Origin: Halobacteriales archaeon QS_4_66_20
GTDB lineage: Archaea > Halobacteriota > Halobacteria > Halobacteriales > Haloarculaceae
Direction: 5' to 3'
Length of the DNA: 48,080 bases
Assembly: GCA_003021015.1 (NCBI GenBank)
Contig: PXRK01000023.1
Location: 1 to 48,080, forward strand
Shown: in pieces, positions 24,981-33,124 of the stretch
How positions within the stretch are numbered: the stretch's first letter is position 1
Layout of the letters: each line of letters starts with the position of its first letter
Program-made: the position numbers and the translations under genes
Notes under the pieces: generated by a model
What the model was told of the DNA's origin: nothing
Databases searched by the model: none
The model's input: only the letters and a program-made list of their open reading frames with translations

Positions 24981-26261
24981 TCAGTTCAACGGCACCCCCA
25001 TTAGTTGTTGTTGTATCCTGAGAATTGCATGGTCATTGCATATTCCTCCAATATGCGGAGCCTTTTCTGATGAAGTCTGTATCTGATTCTGCCATAAACG
25101 GGAACCAGATTCCGTTTCAAACGCAGCTATGTTTGGATTTTCACCTCCTTCATTAAAAGAAATAATTAAATAGTTGCCATCTATATACGGCGAACTCGCC
25201 CTGTAATTCGAATTCCGCTTATTCTCCCACTGTTTAGTCCCGGTAGCAAGATCGTAGGCTGCCAGAACTGTCCCTGAATGGTAAAACAGATAGTCAGAGT
25301 TAATATTTATCCCACGATGCCCAACTTGTCCACCATCTGTTTGCACCGCCCATCGCTGCTCCCCGGTAGAAACGTCTAACGCTGCGATATTTGAATTCTC
25401 GTTTGCAATATATATACTATCAGCGACTTCGGAACCTGCTGGTGCTGACAACAAGGATTCTACATACTCATCAGACGAATAAGTCCATTGGTGAGTACCA
25501 TCTGGGAGTGAATATCCTATGATGTTTTTTTCATTAGCTACACAGAGTGTATCGCCAACGACATCGAGATCGGTACCATAATCTGTACCAGGGTCGTGCT
25601 CCCATTGTACCTCACCACTATCAGTTGCAAGGGCAGTTAATCCATCCACGACCGAATAGACCAGACAAAGCCCATGCGAAACCGTCGATCCCATGTCCAT
25701 TCCCGTCCTTGTTTGCCATTGCTCTTCCCCAGTTGTAGTATTGAATGCGTATAGCGGTGTCTGTGCGGGGTCATCGTTGGTTACGCTGGTAAATACCGAA
25801 CCTTCTGCTACGTCTACTATTTTAAGGGGTATCTCATCGAGTTCCCTTGTCCACATGATATCACCCGAATCTGCTTCGACTGCCCCCATTTCACTATCTT
25901 TCGATAGTCGGGCCACGTAATAAACGGTATCTTCGGAGATATAAAGTTCGTCCGCACTTCTGACTGAATATAAGTCTGACATGGGGCCGATGCTCCAGCT
26001 AATACCTTCTGCAGTAATTTTGCTCAGGTCGGATTCCGTAGCGACATATACTCCCTCGGTGCCCACGGTGTGTGTACTTCGGTTTGTGATTTCAAATTCC
26101 CAATAGCTGGTTTCAGTAGGATGTTGGAATCTGTCTTCGGGAGGTTCAAGCGTTGTTTCAGTCGGCGTGTTATCGGGCTGTGAATTCGAGGTCGAACTAT
26201 CCCCAATACATCCAACACTGATCACAGCGGTAATGCAAGAAATATACTGTCGTCGGTCCAT
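24981..26261 (-). CDS. PQQ-binding-like beta-propeller lipoprotein
   Basis: A 426-residue exported protein: RR at residues 3-4, hydrophobic stretch and lipobox SVGC with Cys18, then a Thr/Pro/Ser linker. The mature part has repeated blades with Asp/Thr-Gly-(E/T)-x-x-W signatures (DSGDIMWTRE, TTGEEQWQT, DSGEVQWEHD, STGEQRWAV, ATGTKQWEN, ESGSRLWQN), like BamB-type or PQQ-dehydrogenase propellers. Catalytic dehydrogenase residues are not evident, so it is probably a scaffold. AT-rich like the two island genes it faces (convergent). A CATATAATATCG TATA element lies about 30 bases before the start. Confidence 0.82.
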   Translation of the reverse strand: MDRRQYISCITAVISVGCIGDSSTSNSQPDNTPTETTLEPPEDRFQHPTETSYWEFEITNRSTHTVGTEGVYVATESDLSKITAEGISWSIGPMSDLYSVRSADELYISEDTVYYVARLSKDSEMGAVEADSGDIMWTRELDEIPLKIVDVAEGSVFTSVTNDDPAQTPLYAFNTTTGEEQWQTRTGMDMGSTVSHGLCLVYSVVDGLTALATDSGEVQWEHDPGTDYGTDLDVVGDTLCVANEKNIIGYSLPDGTHQWTYSSDEYVESLLSAPAGSEVADSIYIANENSNIAALDVSTGEQRWAVQTDGGQVGHRGININSDYLFYHSGTVLAAYDLATGTKQWENKRNSNYRASSPYIDGNYLIISFNEGGENPNIAAFETESGSRLWQNQIQTSSEKAPHIGGICNDHAILRIQQQLMGVPLN

Positions 26262-26313
26262 AATTGATGTATAGTCGGTTCGATATTATATGTGTCGGTC
26301 ATTACAAAAGCGC

Positions 26314-26533
26314 TCATCCCGATACATTGTAACACAGCAGTTTCTCGAACCAATCCTCCGATGAGTTGAGTTTCAGTGCGAGAAGCGTCACCGATGACGT
26401 AGGTGTCGGAATGGGTGACGCCCAGATGGCCGTCCACCCCTTCCGTCTCCCCAATGTCGTCATAGATCGTGTGGCCGTCGGTACAAAGGATGACGCTTCC
26501 GTCGCCGTACTCCGAGATGTCCTCGTCGGCTAT
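26314..26533 (-). pseudogene. Decayed IS1595/ISH4-type transposase with internal deletion
   Basis: Minus strand: DEDISEYGD...VILCTDGHTIYDDI...GVDGHLGVTHSDTYVIGDA is the end of a DDE catalytic core. The frame then shifts and reads FLALKLNSSEDWFEKLLCYNVSG to a stop, which is the C-terminus. The part between, with the usual N/H...R...F segment, is missing, and so is the whole N-terminus. The start side is cut by the truncated family A element at 26531-26592. The sequence at its 3' end, CGCTCATCCCGATA, recurs in the inverted repeat at 8556. Confidence 0.6.
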
Positions 26534-26592
26534 CGACCCTGACAGTCCCGAGTTGTGTCGAGATGACTGAGGCAAATCACGTCCGGGTGTAA
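26531..26592 (-). repeat. Truncated family A element with intact B-insertion site
   Basis: Read on the minus strand from 26592: TACACCCGGACGTGATT, then TGCCTCAGTCATCTCGACAC and ACTCGGGACTGTCAGGGTCG. This is the left half of family A. It preserves the uninterrupted ...GCCTCAGTCATC... that is split by a family B element in the copy at 32522-32750. Confidence 0.8.
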
Positions 26593-26594
26593 AG

Positions 26595-26612
26595 GTCCCA
26601 GTAGTGGGACCG
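26595..26612 (-). terminator. Hairpin after tRNA-His
   Basis: GGTCCCA-GTAG-TGGGACC, a perfect 7-bp stem with 4-base loop, 17 bases downstream of the tRNA-His 3' end on its strand. It may help end transcription. No T-run follows, so processing or recombination roles are possible. Confidence 0.4.
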
Positions 26613-26629
26613 AAACATATCGCAGAAGG

Positions 26630-26701
26630 TCCGGACGCGGGAATTGAACCCGCCTCTTGGGCACCACAAGCCCAAAGGATGCCACTACCCCAGCCCGGAC
26701 A
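26630..26701 (-). tRNA. tRNA-His (anticodon GTG)
   Basis: A cloverleaf fits on the minus strand. The acceptor pairs TCCGGGC with GTCCGGA. The anticodon stem is TGGGC/GCCCA around TTGTGGT (anticodon GTG) and the T-arm is GCGGG-TTCAATT-CCCGC. The extra G before position 1 and C73 are encoded, the identity pair of tRNA-His. CCA is not encoded. A CGTATATCAGG promoter element lies about 30-35 bases upstream. It borders the AT-rich island on its 3' side. Confidence 0.95.
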
Positions 26702-26814
26702 CGCACGTCAACGTAGCCGACTGCACCTGATATACGTTACGGAGTCGGGCGGATCCGACGACTCGTCGGGTCGAGTCGAAAGCTTGAGGTACGCGACAGG
26801 TGCTACGGGAGGGT

Positions 26815-27099
26815 ATGGAACTGCGGGTCATCGAAAAGGAGGAGACGGAGCTCTCCATCGAGGTCGCGGGCGAGGATCACACGTTCATGAACGTGCTCAA
26901 GGGGGCGCTGCTGGAGACCGACGGCGTCTCGGCAGCGACCTACGACATGAACCCCGAACAGTCCGGCGGCCAGACCGACCCGGTGCTGACGATCAAGACC
27001 GAGGAGGGGATCGACCCCCTGGACGTCCTCGAAGCCGGTGCCGACCGCGTGATGGAGAAGACCGACGGCTTCCGCACCGCGTTCGAGGCGGCGGCGTAG
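26815..27099 (+). CDS. rpoL: RNA polymerase subunit L (Rpb11-like)
   Basis: A 94-residue subunit that pairs with RpoD in polymerase assembly. [34 protein letters not shown] contains the conserved H(T/S)..N.L...L motif. ATG 26815 is the conserved start; the frame continues five codons upstream. It is divergent from tRNA-His and convergent with the zinc-ribbon gene. Confidence 0.93.
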   Translation: MELRVIEKEETELSIEVAGEDHTFMNVLKGALLETDGVSAATYDMNPEQSGGQTDPVLTIKTEEGIDPLDVLEAGADRVMEKTDGFRTAFEAAA

Positions 27100-27145
27100 C
27101 TTCTTTGTAGCCCGTTCGGGCCGGGGGCGGCCGCGCTGCGCTTGA

Positions 27146-27982
27146 CTAGCAGATCACGACCAGCAGCCACAGGTCACCGTCCGGCCCCTCGTGAACGTCG
27201 ACGCCGAGCTGTGCGTCGGCGTCTGCGGACGGCTCGACGCGACTGAGGTACTCCTCCAGCAGTGACTGTCCGAGTGCTGAGGCCGCCGCTGTCTCCTGCT
27301 CGACGTCCATCGTGTACGGACCCAGCGGAATGGGACGAGTCTGTCCGCAGGCGTCGTTTGCGACCTCGCGCACGCTGTCCTCGACGGTCGGCGTCGTCGT
27401 GCTGTCGCCGACTGCGCGTTTCACCGCCTGCTGATTGAGATACCGGGCGACGGCGTCGAGGTCACCGTCGCGCGTCATGTCGCCACCCTCGCTCCCGTAG
27501 CGGGCGATCAGACCGGAAGCGAACTCGTCCTCGACGGCGGCCAGCGGGACGTCGCCGGCGTGTGTCGCGTTCCCCGGGACGTTCTCGACGGCGGGGACGC
27601 CGCTGCTCCCGAACCCCGGCAGATCGACCACGCCCGTGACGCCGAGCGCGAAGACGGCCGCCAGCACCAGCACGGCGCCGACAGCCGCCAGGTATCGCGG
27701 GGTCACCAGCTCGAGGTAGCCCGGCGCCGTCAGTTCCGACTCGTCGATCTCCTGGCGGCGTTTCTCGAGGGAGACGCTGCCACAGCGGCTGCACGGCGGC
27801 GCGTTCTTGGGGTGTTCGCGGCCGCACTCGGTGCAGACCCACACGAGCGCCGGGTCGCTCTCGCCGTCGCCGAGGTCCGTCTGCCTGACGACCGCTTTCT
27901 CGAACGTCCCGTGGCCGCAGTTGTCACACGGGGGGTCGTTCTCCTCGTGGGGCTTCCCGCACCACTCGCACCGCCATTCCAT
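27146..27982 (-). CDS. Double zinc-ribbon membrane protein
   Basis: A 278-residue protein starting at MEWRCEWCGK (ATG 27982). Two zinc ribbons come first (CEWC...CDNC and CTEC...CSRC), then one membrane helix near residues 98-118 (YLAAVGAVLVLAAVFALGV) and an outside domain with two cysteines. This topology, cytosolic zinc ribbons and an external domain, is frequent in haloarchaea, where it is also seen with a CAP-like (SCP) domain; here PYTMDVEQETAAASALGQSLLEEYL is not clearly such a domain. Role unknown. Confidence 0.7.
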   Translation of the reverse strand: MEWRCEWCGKPHEENDPPCDNCGHGTFEKAVVRQTDLGDGESDPALVWVCTECGREHPKNAPPCSRCGSVSLEKRRQEIDESELTAPGYLELVTPRYLAAVGAVLVLAAVFALGVTGVVDLPGFGSSGVPAVENVPGNATHAGDVPLAAVEDEFASGLIARYGSEGGDMTRDGDLDAVARYLNQQAVKRAVGDSTTTPTVEDSVREVANDACGQTRPIPLGPYTMDVEQETAAASALGQSLLEEYLSRVEPSADADAQLGVDVHEGPDGDLWLLVVIC

Positions 27983-28067
27983 TGCCGCGATTAGTGAGCA
28001 AGCCACGATAAGACTGGCGTTCCGGAGGCCGGGAATGTCCCACGTCCTGCCGGCCGCGACCGGCGGC

Positions 28068-30884
28068 TTACTCGGCCGTCGAGACCCAGGCGTCCGGGCC
28101 GAGTTCCTTGACGGTCGTGAGCTGTTCCTGTGCGTCCGCCCGCGACGGGAACGCGTCGATGCTCTCGGCGAGTTCGTTGCCCGCTTCGTCGACCAGCCGC
28201 CAGCGCCAGCCCTCGTCAGTGAGGTGGAACTCGAACGTCGCGGAGTCGATCTCGATCACGCTGGCCTCCGTGATCTCGGTGCGGGCCTCCTCGATGTCCC
28301 GCTCGGCAGCCTCCCGAGTCCCGTGTCGCTCGGCGGCGGCCGCGATCACCCACTGCTCCTTATCGACCAGCCGCCAGGTCCAGCGGTCGTCGCTCTCGTA
28401 CAGTTCGAACGCCACGTCGTCGTAATCGAGGAACTCGGCGTCGGGCACGACGCGGCTGATCCGCCCGATTTCGGATTCGACCGCCTCGAGGCTACCGAAG
28501 GTGCTGGTCGCGTGCGCGAGCGTGGTGTGATCGTCGTCGATCAGCCGCCAGGTCCAGCCCGAGTCACCCTGGTAGCAGTCGAACGCGGCCTCGCGGATCT
28601 CGTACACGGTCGTCTCGGGGGCCCGGGCCTGGATGTCGTCGACGGCGGCGACCAGCGACTGCCGGTCCCCGAAGGAGCGGCTGCTGGTCGCCACCGGCTC
28701 GCGATTCTCGTCGACGAGTTCCCACGACCAGTCCTCGGGGTCGAGACAGACCGCGAGTCGGCCGATCTGCGTGACCGGTGCGTCGCCTGCGTACCCGCGT
28801 AGTTCCGCGATCGCGTCCTCGATCTCGTGGCGGGTCCCGAAGCTCTCTGTCGCGTCCGCGAGGATCCGGCCGTCGGGCATGACGAACTGCCACCACCACT
28901 CGTCATCGCTGTCGCTGTAGATCTGGAAGATACCGGTCGCCATCCGCCGTTCGGGGACGCCGCTCACCGAGTCGATCAGGCTCTCCATCGCCTGCCGTGC
29001 CCCTTCCTCGTTCTCGTGGCGCGTGGCACTGTCCGCGATCGTCTCGCCGATGTCGTCGACGAGCCGCCAGCCCCAGCCCGCGTCGTCCTGGAACAGTTCG
29101 AAGGCGGCGGTCTCGATTTCGAGGTGCTCGGCATCCGGGGCGTTTTCCTGGAGGGTGACCATCGCGTTCAGCGCGTCGTCTTTCGACTCGTACTCGCCCT
29201 GGCCGCTGTCGGCCATTACGTTGCCGTCCTCGTCGATGAGCCGCCACCGCCAGGCGCCGCCCTCGGCCTCGTAGATCTGGAAGGCTGCGTTGTCGAACTC
29301 GATCAGTTCGGCCTCGGGCGCCTCGGTCCGCACCCGCTCGACGACGTGGCTCGCCGCCTCTTTGCTGTCGTAGGTTTCCGTACTCCGGGCGTGGACGCCG
29401 CGATCCTCGTCGACGAGTCGCCAGGCCCACCCGTCGCGGGTCCCGTAGGTTTCGAACTCCAGGTTCTCGATTTCGACCACCTCGGCGTCGCCCGCGTGGG
29501 CCTGCATGCCCGCGGCGTCGGCCGTGACCGGGTCCGGATCGTCGCTGCTGGCGGTTCCCGTCGCGACCGCGCGGCCCGCGTCGTCCATCAGCCGCCATTC
29601 CCAGGTGTCGCCGGACTGGTAGACGTCGTAGGTTGGCTCGCCGCGTTCGATCCGGTCCGCCCGTTCGAGGCGGTCGAGCATCGTGTAGACGGTATCCTCC
29701 GCGACGCCTTTCGACTCGTACTCGACGGCGCTGGTCGCGAGGGTCCTGTGGGCGCTGTCCCGGAGCCGCCACCCCCACGCGTCGCCGTCAGTCACGAGTT
29801 CGATCCCGTAGGACTCGACGACGAGTTCCATCGCGTCCGACGCCAGCGAACGGAACGATTCGAGCCGATCGATCGCGGAGTTGCGGGACGTCTGGGAGTC
29901 GGCAGCCACGACGAGCGGCGTCCGGTCGGCATCGATCAGCCGCCAGGTCCACTGACCATCGCTGCGGTCGAGATCGAACACTGGCTCGTCCATCACGAAC
30001 ACCTCGGCGTCCGGCCCGTGGTCTTTTATCTCGTTGATCGAGTGCTCGGCGTCGTCGCGCGTCTCGTACTCCGTCCTGCTCTCGGCCACGGCGGAGCCGT
30101 CCTCGCGCATCAGATGCCAGTACCAGCTCCCAGCCGCGGATTCGTAGAGGCGAAACGCCGCGTGTTTGATTTCGAGCAGCCCCGCGCTGGCGACCTGGGA
30201 TTTCACACCGTCGACCTGCTGTTCGGCCTCGAGTTTGGACAGAAACGACTCGGAGCTGGCCGCGACGGCGCTCTGGTCGATGAACCGCCAGGTCCACTCG
30301 CGCCGGCGTTTGAACAGCGTGAACAGGCCGCCGCGGTCGGCCTCGCCGATCATGACCGGCGGGTGCTCGTCTTTCGGTCCCTCCGTCGTCTCCGAGAAGT
30401 AGCTTCGCTGCCCTGTGGCTACTGGCACCATGATCACGACGCTGGCGACGATGCCGACGCCGGCCGTGTACAGCCCGATGATGAGGTCGCTGTAGCTCGG
30501 CGTCCCCTGGTGCCAGTTGTACGGGTAGTACTGCACGAACAGCACCACGGCAGCCAGCCCGAGCAGGGCCCCCAGCATGGCGACGACCAGACTGAGCCGG
30601 GTGACCGGCATCAGGAGCACGATCCCCAGCAAGGACAGCAGAAGGCCCGTCGCTGCGGGCACCGCCGCCAGTTGTCGGACGGTGAACAGCGTGCTCTCGG
30701 AGACCTCCGCCCCCGTCGGCCCGACGAAGTACAGGACCATGCCGCCGATGGCAAGGATGTACCCCACGATCAGCAGCGTGTACCCGTACACGTCCTTCTT
30801 GGACTCGGGCTCTGTCACGTATTTGGTGTACAGCTCGAACAGACGACCGCCGTACCCTGATTCCTGCATCTGCCCCTCTGTCAT
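28068..30884 (-). CDS. Membrane protein with 13 tandem DUF1508 repeats
   Basis: A 938-residue protein. Four membrane helices occupy residues about 35-165. From about residue 190 to the end there are 13 repeats of about 55-60 residues. Each has a W-x-W-R/H/Q/E-L core (EWTWRFIDQ, QWTWRLIDAD, GWAWRLVDED, DWSWELVDEN, GWRWRLVDEA and others), then a short helix and an acidic turn such as APEAELIE. This is the DUF1508/YegP fold, usually found once or twice per protein. ATG 30884 is chosen because GGTTTAATC, a TATA box, lies 24-32 bases before it. It may bind a ligand or extend on one side of the membrane; the function is unknown. Confidence 0.8.
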   Translation of the reverse strand: MTEGQMQESGYGGRLFELYTKYVTEPESKKDVYGYTLLIVGYILAIGGMVLYFVGPTGAEVSESTLFTVRQLAAVPAATGLLLSLLGIVLLMPVTRLSLVVAMLGALLGLAAVVLFVQYYPYNWHQGTPSYSDLIIGLYTAGVGIVASVVIMVPVATGQRSYFSETTEGPKDEHPPVMIGEADRGGLFTLFKRRREWTWRFIDQSAVAASSESFLSKLEAEQQVDGVKSQVASAGLLEIKHAAFRLYESAAGSWYWHLMREDGSAVAESRTEYETRDDAEHSINEIKDHGPDAEVFVMDEPVFDLDRSDGQWTWRLIDADRTPLVVAADSQTSRNSAIDRLESFRSLASDAMELVVESYGIELVTDGDAWGWRLRDSAHRTLATSAVEYESKGVAEDTVYTMLDRLERADRIERGEPTYDVYQSGDTWEWRLMDDAGRAVATGTASSDDPDPVTADAAGMQAHAGDAEVVEIENLEFETYGTRDGWAWRLVDEDRGVHARSTETYDSKEAASHVVERVRTEAPEAELIEFDNAAFQIYEAEGGAWRWRLIDEDGNVMADSGQGEYESKDDALNAMVTLQENAPDAEHLEIETAAFELFQDDAGWGWRLVDDIGETIADSATRHENEEGARQAMESLIDSVSGVPERRMATGIFQIYSDSDDEWWWQFVMPDGRILADATESFGTRHEIEDAIAELRGYAGDAPVTQIGRLAVCLDPEDWSWELVDENREPVATSSRSFGDRQSLVAAVDDIQARAPETTVYEIREAAFDCYQGDSGWTWRLIDDDHTTLAHATSTFGSLEAVESEIGRISRVVPDAEFLDYDDVAFELYESDDRWTWRLVDKEQWVIAAAAERHGTREAAERDIEEARTEITEASVIEIDSATFEFHLTDEGWRWRLVDEAGNELAESIDAFPSRADAQEQLTTVKELGPDAWVSTAE

Positions 30885-31010
30885 ACGCTGACATGGCCCC
30901 ACCACCTGATTAAACCCACCGTTGGTTTAGCGAAAATACTCACGAACGACCGTATGAACGGAACAGGGTCGACTGGGGTGCAGTCCGGGGATCGACCGCC
31001 AGCCAACAGG

Positions 31011-31823
31011 TTAGAGTCGGACCGGAACCCCGCGTTCGTCGAGGTACTCCTTGACCTCCCGGATCGAGTGTTCGCCGTAGTGGAAAATCGAGGCCGCGAG
31101 CGCGGCGTCGGCGTCAGCCTCGGTGAACACCTCGTAGGCGTCTTCCGGCCCGCCACAGCCGGAGGAGGCGATCACCGGCGTCGAGACGGCGTCACAGACG
31201 GCCCGCATCAGGGGGATATCGTACCCTTCCTTGGTGCCATCGGCGTCGATGGAGTTGACGAACAGTTCGCCGGCCCCGCGCTGTTCGGCCTCGGTTGCCC
31301 ACTCGACGACGTCGGTGCCGGTCCCTTCGCGGCCGCCCTTGACCGTACACTCGAACCAGCAGGACTCGCCGTCGACCTGTTCGTACTGTTCCCCCTGCTC
31401 GTCGAACCGTCGCCTGGCGTCGACGGAGATGACGATACACTGGCTGCCGAACGAGCGTGCCCCCTCGCCGATCAGCTCCGGGTTCTCCAGCGCGCCGGTG
31501 TTGATCGACACCTTGTCGGCGCCCGCCCGCAACGTCTCCTTGATGTCTTCGCGCGTGCGAATGCCGCCGCCGACGGTCAGCGGGATGAACACCTCGTCTG
31601 CGACGCCGGAGACGACGCCGAGCATCGTCTCGCGACCCTCGGCGGAGGCCGTGATGTCCAGGAAGACGAACTCGTCGGCGCCGCTCTCGTTGTAGCGTTT
31701 CGCCATTTCGACGGGGTCGCCCGTCTGTTCGAGGTTCTCGAAGTTGACACCCGTGTACACCGCGGCGTTGCCGTCGTCGTCGATGTCGACGTCGATACAG
31801 GGGATAATCCGTTTCGTGAGCAC
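31011..31823 (-). CDS. hisF: Imidazole glycerol phosphate synthase, cyclase subunit
   Basis: A 270-residue TIM barrel that makes IGP and AICAR in histidine synthesis with HisH. It begins [12 protein letters not shown] with catalytic Asp11; the second catalytic Asp is in VISVDARR. Phosphate sites are [12 protein letters not shown] and [12 protein letters not shown]. The start is GTG 31823: a CGTATTATCC TATA box lies about 27 bases before it, and conserved residues begin directly after it. Single gene; the other his genes are not in the window. Confidence 0.95.
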   Translation of the reverse strand: MLTKRIIPCIDVDIDDDGNAAVYTGVNFENLEQTGDPVEMAKRYNESGADEFVFLDITASAEGRETMLGVVSGVADEVFIPLTVGGGIRTREDIKETLRAGADKVSINTGALENPELIGEGARSFGSQCIVISVDARRRFDEQGEQYEQVDGESCWFECTVKGGREGTGTDVVEWATEAEQRGAGELFVNSIDADGTKEGYDIPLMRAVCDAVSTPVIASSGCGGPEDAYEVFTEADADAALAASIFHYGEHSIREVKEYLDERGVPVRL

Positions 31824-31940
31824 GGTACCGTGGCTTCGTGGCTGGCGGATAATACGGTTTCGGGACGCGCTGTCGGCCGTGCGGCCGTACGCCCGTTGGA
31901 ATCCGGTACATCGAAGTAGCGGGCCGGCGAACCCCGACGC

Positions 31941-32129
31941 ATGGCAGACGATCACGAGGACGATCGGCCGGAATACGATCCCTCGGAGCCGGCCCCGCCG
32001 ACCGAGGCACCGCCGCTACGGAGCACGGCCCCGCAAAGCGAGTTCACCACAGGGCATGTCGCAGTCGGATTCCTCATCGTGCTGGTGGGGCTGGCGATCA
32101 CGTTCGGCCTCCCGCTGGTCGCGGCCTGA
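31941..32129 (+). CDS. Small single-helix membrane protein (DUF7550-like)
   Basis: A 62-residue protein: acidic, Pro-rich N-terminus (residues 1-36) and one membrane helix ([21 protein letters not shown]) at the very end. Such small tail-anchored proteins are common in haloarchaea. It is divergent from hisF. The TGA stop is directly followed by a family B element and repeated as TGA after it, so the element inserted at the stop codon. Confidence 0.65.
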   Translation: MADDHEDDRPEYDPSEPAPPTEAPPLRSTAPQSEFTTGHVAVGFLIVLVGLAITFGLPLVAA

Positions 32130-32238
32130 TAGTGATTGTTGGAACTATTGTCGGAATCGCATCGCATTCTCGGGAGTGTCACGGGCTGACACCGGCGTCT
32201 GATGGGTCGACAGCGGTAAAGACTCACAACAATCACTA
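32130..32238. repeat. Family B MITE-like element, 109 bp, TGA duplication
   Basis: Ends TAGTGATTGTTGGAACT and GACTCACAACAATCACTA; TGA at 32127-32129 and 32239-32241. It runs opposite to the copy at 11667 and is the most diverged full copy, with changes inside but intact arms. A fragment of a family D right end (CGTCTGGCTGTATA, 32252-32265) follows 13 bases later. Confidence 0.85.
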
Positions 32239-32251
32239 TGATAGTGAATCC

Positions 32252-32265
32252 CGTCTGGCTGTATA
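32252..32265. repeat. Family D right-end remnant
   Basis: CGTCTGGCTGTATA, 14 bases identical to the right end of family D elements. No left end is found nearby. Confidence 0.4.
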
Positions 32266-32331
32266 CGAGTCTCCGAGGCGGCGGCCGTCGATGAGAACGT
32301 TAAAGAGACCGACCGTACTACGACCGACTGC

Positions 32332-32466
32332 GCCCGGGTGGCTTAGCTGGACATAGCGCCGCACTCATAGGGTTAGGAAACGCGGCACCGCTCCGGCATT
32401 CCCGCGAGGCAGCCGCCTCGGACCTGGGACATGCGGAGATCGAGGGTTCGGAGCCCTCCCCGGGCA
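32332..32466 (+). tRNA. Elongator tRNA-Met (CAT) with intron
   Basis: Exon 1 is 32332-32369 and exon 2 is 32431-32466. The acceptor pairs GCCCGGG with CCCGGGC, discriminator A. The anticodon stem is CCGCA/TGCGG with CAT at 32366-32368, and the T-arm is GAGGG-TTCGGAG-CCCTC. A 61-base intron (32370-32430) follows position 37, the canonical archaeal site, and is GC-rich enough for a bulge-helix-bulge. Elongator tRNA-Met is one of the few intron-bearing tRNAs known in haloarchaea. ACGTTAAAG about 30 bases upstream is the likely TATA box. Confidence 0.95.
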
Positions 32467-32521
32467 TACATAAAAAAGATTCAACACCGTCTTGCGATTC
32501 TTTTATTTAAATAGTGGTTGC

Positions 32522-32750
32522 TATCAGTTCCGGTACGTGATTCGCCTCATAGTGATTGTTGTGAGTCTTTTCGGCACCACATCGCAGTAGCGGCGGTTTC
32601 ACGGCCCGAAACTGGCGTCTGGCGAATACACGGCGGTAACGAGTCACAACAATCACTATCAGTCATCTCGACACAAATCGGGACTGTCAGGGTCGATACT
32701 CGTTGATATCGTGTCCTGACGTCTAACAGAGTCACGTCCTGATGGATATC
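32522..32750 (+). repeat. Family A element interrupted by a family B element
   Basis: The left part (TATCAGTTCCGGTACGTGATTCGCCTCA) is split across the insertion; the right part resumes TCATCTCGACACAAATCGGG and runs to GAGTCACGTCCTGATGGATA. Without the 109-bp insert and one TCA the host element is about 117 bp and aligns with 38187-38299. Confidence 0.82.
32550..32658 (-). repeat. Family B element nested in family A, TCA duplication
   Basis: Ends TAGTGATTGTTGTGAGTC and GAGTCACAACAATCACTA. TCA at 32547-32549 and 32659-32661. In reverse orientation it is nearly identical to 11667-11774. The paralogous site at 26531-26592 lacks it and has one TCA. Confidence 0.9.
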
Positions 32751-32858
32751 TGTTTTCTGTCTCTGAAAATACGTACGGCTCTTTTTTATGTTCCGGTCTG
32801 TACAGTCACGTGGCGGCTTGATCTCCGCCACAGACACCCCAACTGCATCCCCCAATCG

Positions 32859-32937
32859 TAGTGATGATTGTGACTGTTTACCGGGCTGACCACACCAGTC
32901 GCGCGGTTGATCCCGGAACGACTCACAATAATCACTG
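32859..32937. repeat. Family B' short element, 79 bp
   Basis: TAGTGATGATTGTGACTG at the left and GACTCACAATAATCACTG at the right. The inside GTTTACCGGGCTGACC and ATCCCGGAACG is shared with 23250-23326. Flanks are TCG and TCA, nearly but not exactly duplicated. Confidence 0.7.
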
Positions 32938-33124
32938 TCAGTCGGTGTCGGCACGGCACGGGCCCCGACCGTTCGGCATGCATAATCCTCGTTCGTTGCC
33001 CGTTCTGCCAGTTCGGCACCTCCACTGATTCCCCACGTCTTGACAGTTGCGAGCGACAGCAGTTCTCACTGGGCTGTCAGCTGTATCCACACGCTTTTTT
33101 CCGAACCGTCCCTCCCGGGAGCCA

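Noticed and set aside
23100..26701. tRNA-His as the attachment site of an integrated element with att repeats
   Set aside because: No copy of the tRNA 3' end was found at the far edge of the AT-rich island and no integrase gene is present; transposase remnants explain the borders better.
28827..30860. 677-codon plus-strand frame opposite the DUF1508 repeat gene
   Set aside because: It mirrors the repeat pattern of the true gene and has no domain signature of its own.
32312..32330. CGACCGTACTACGACCGA before tRNA-Met as another copy of the 17-mer motif
   Set aside because: Only the core CGACCGTA matches and the position is the normal tRNA promoter-to-start interval.
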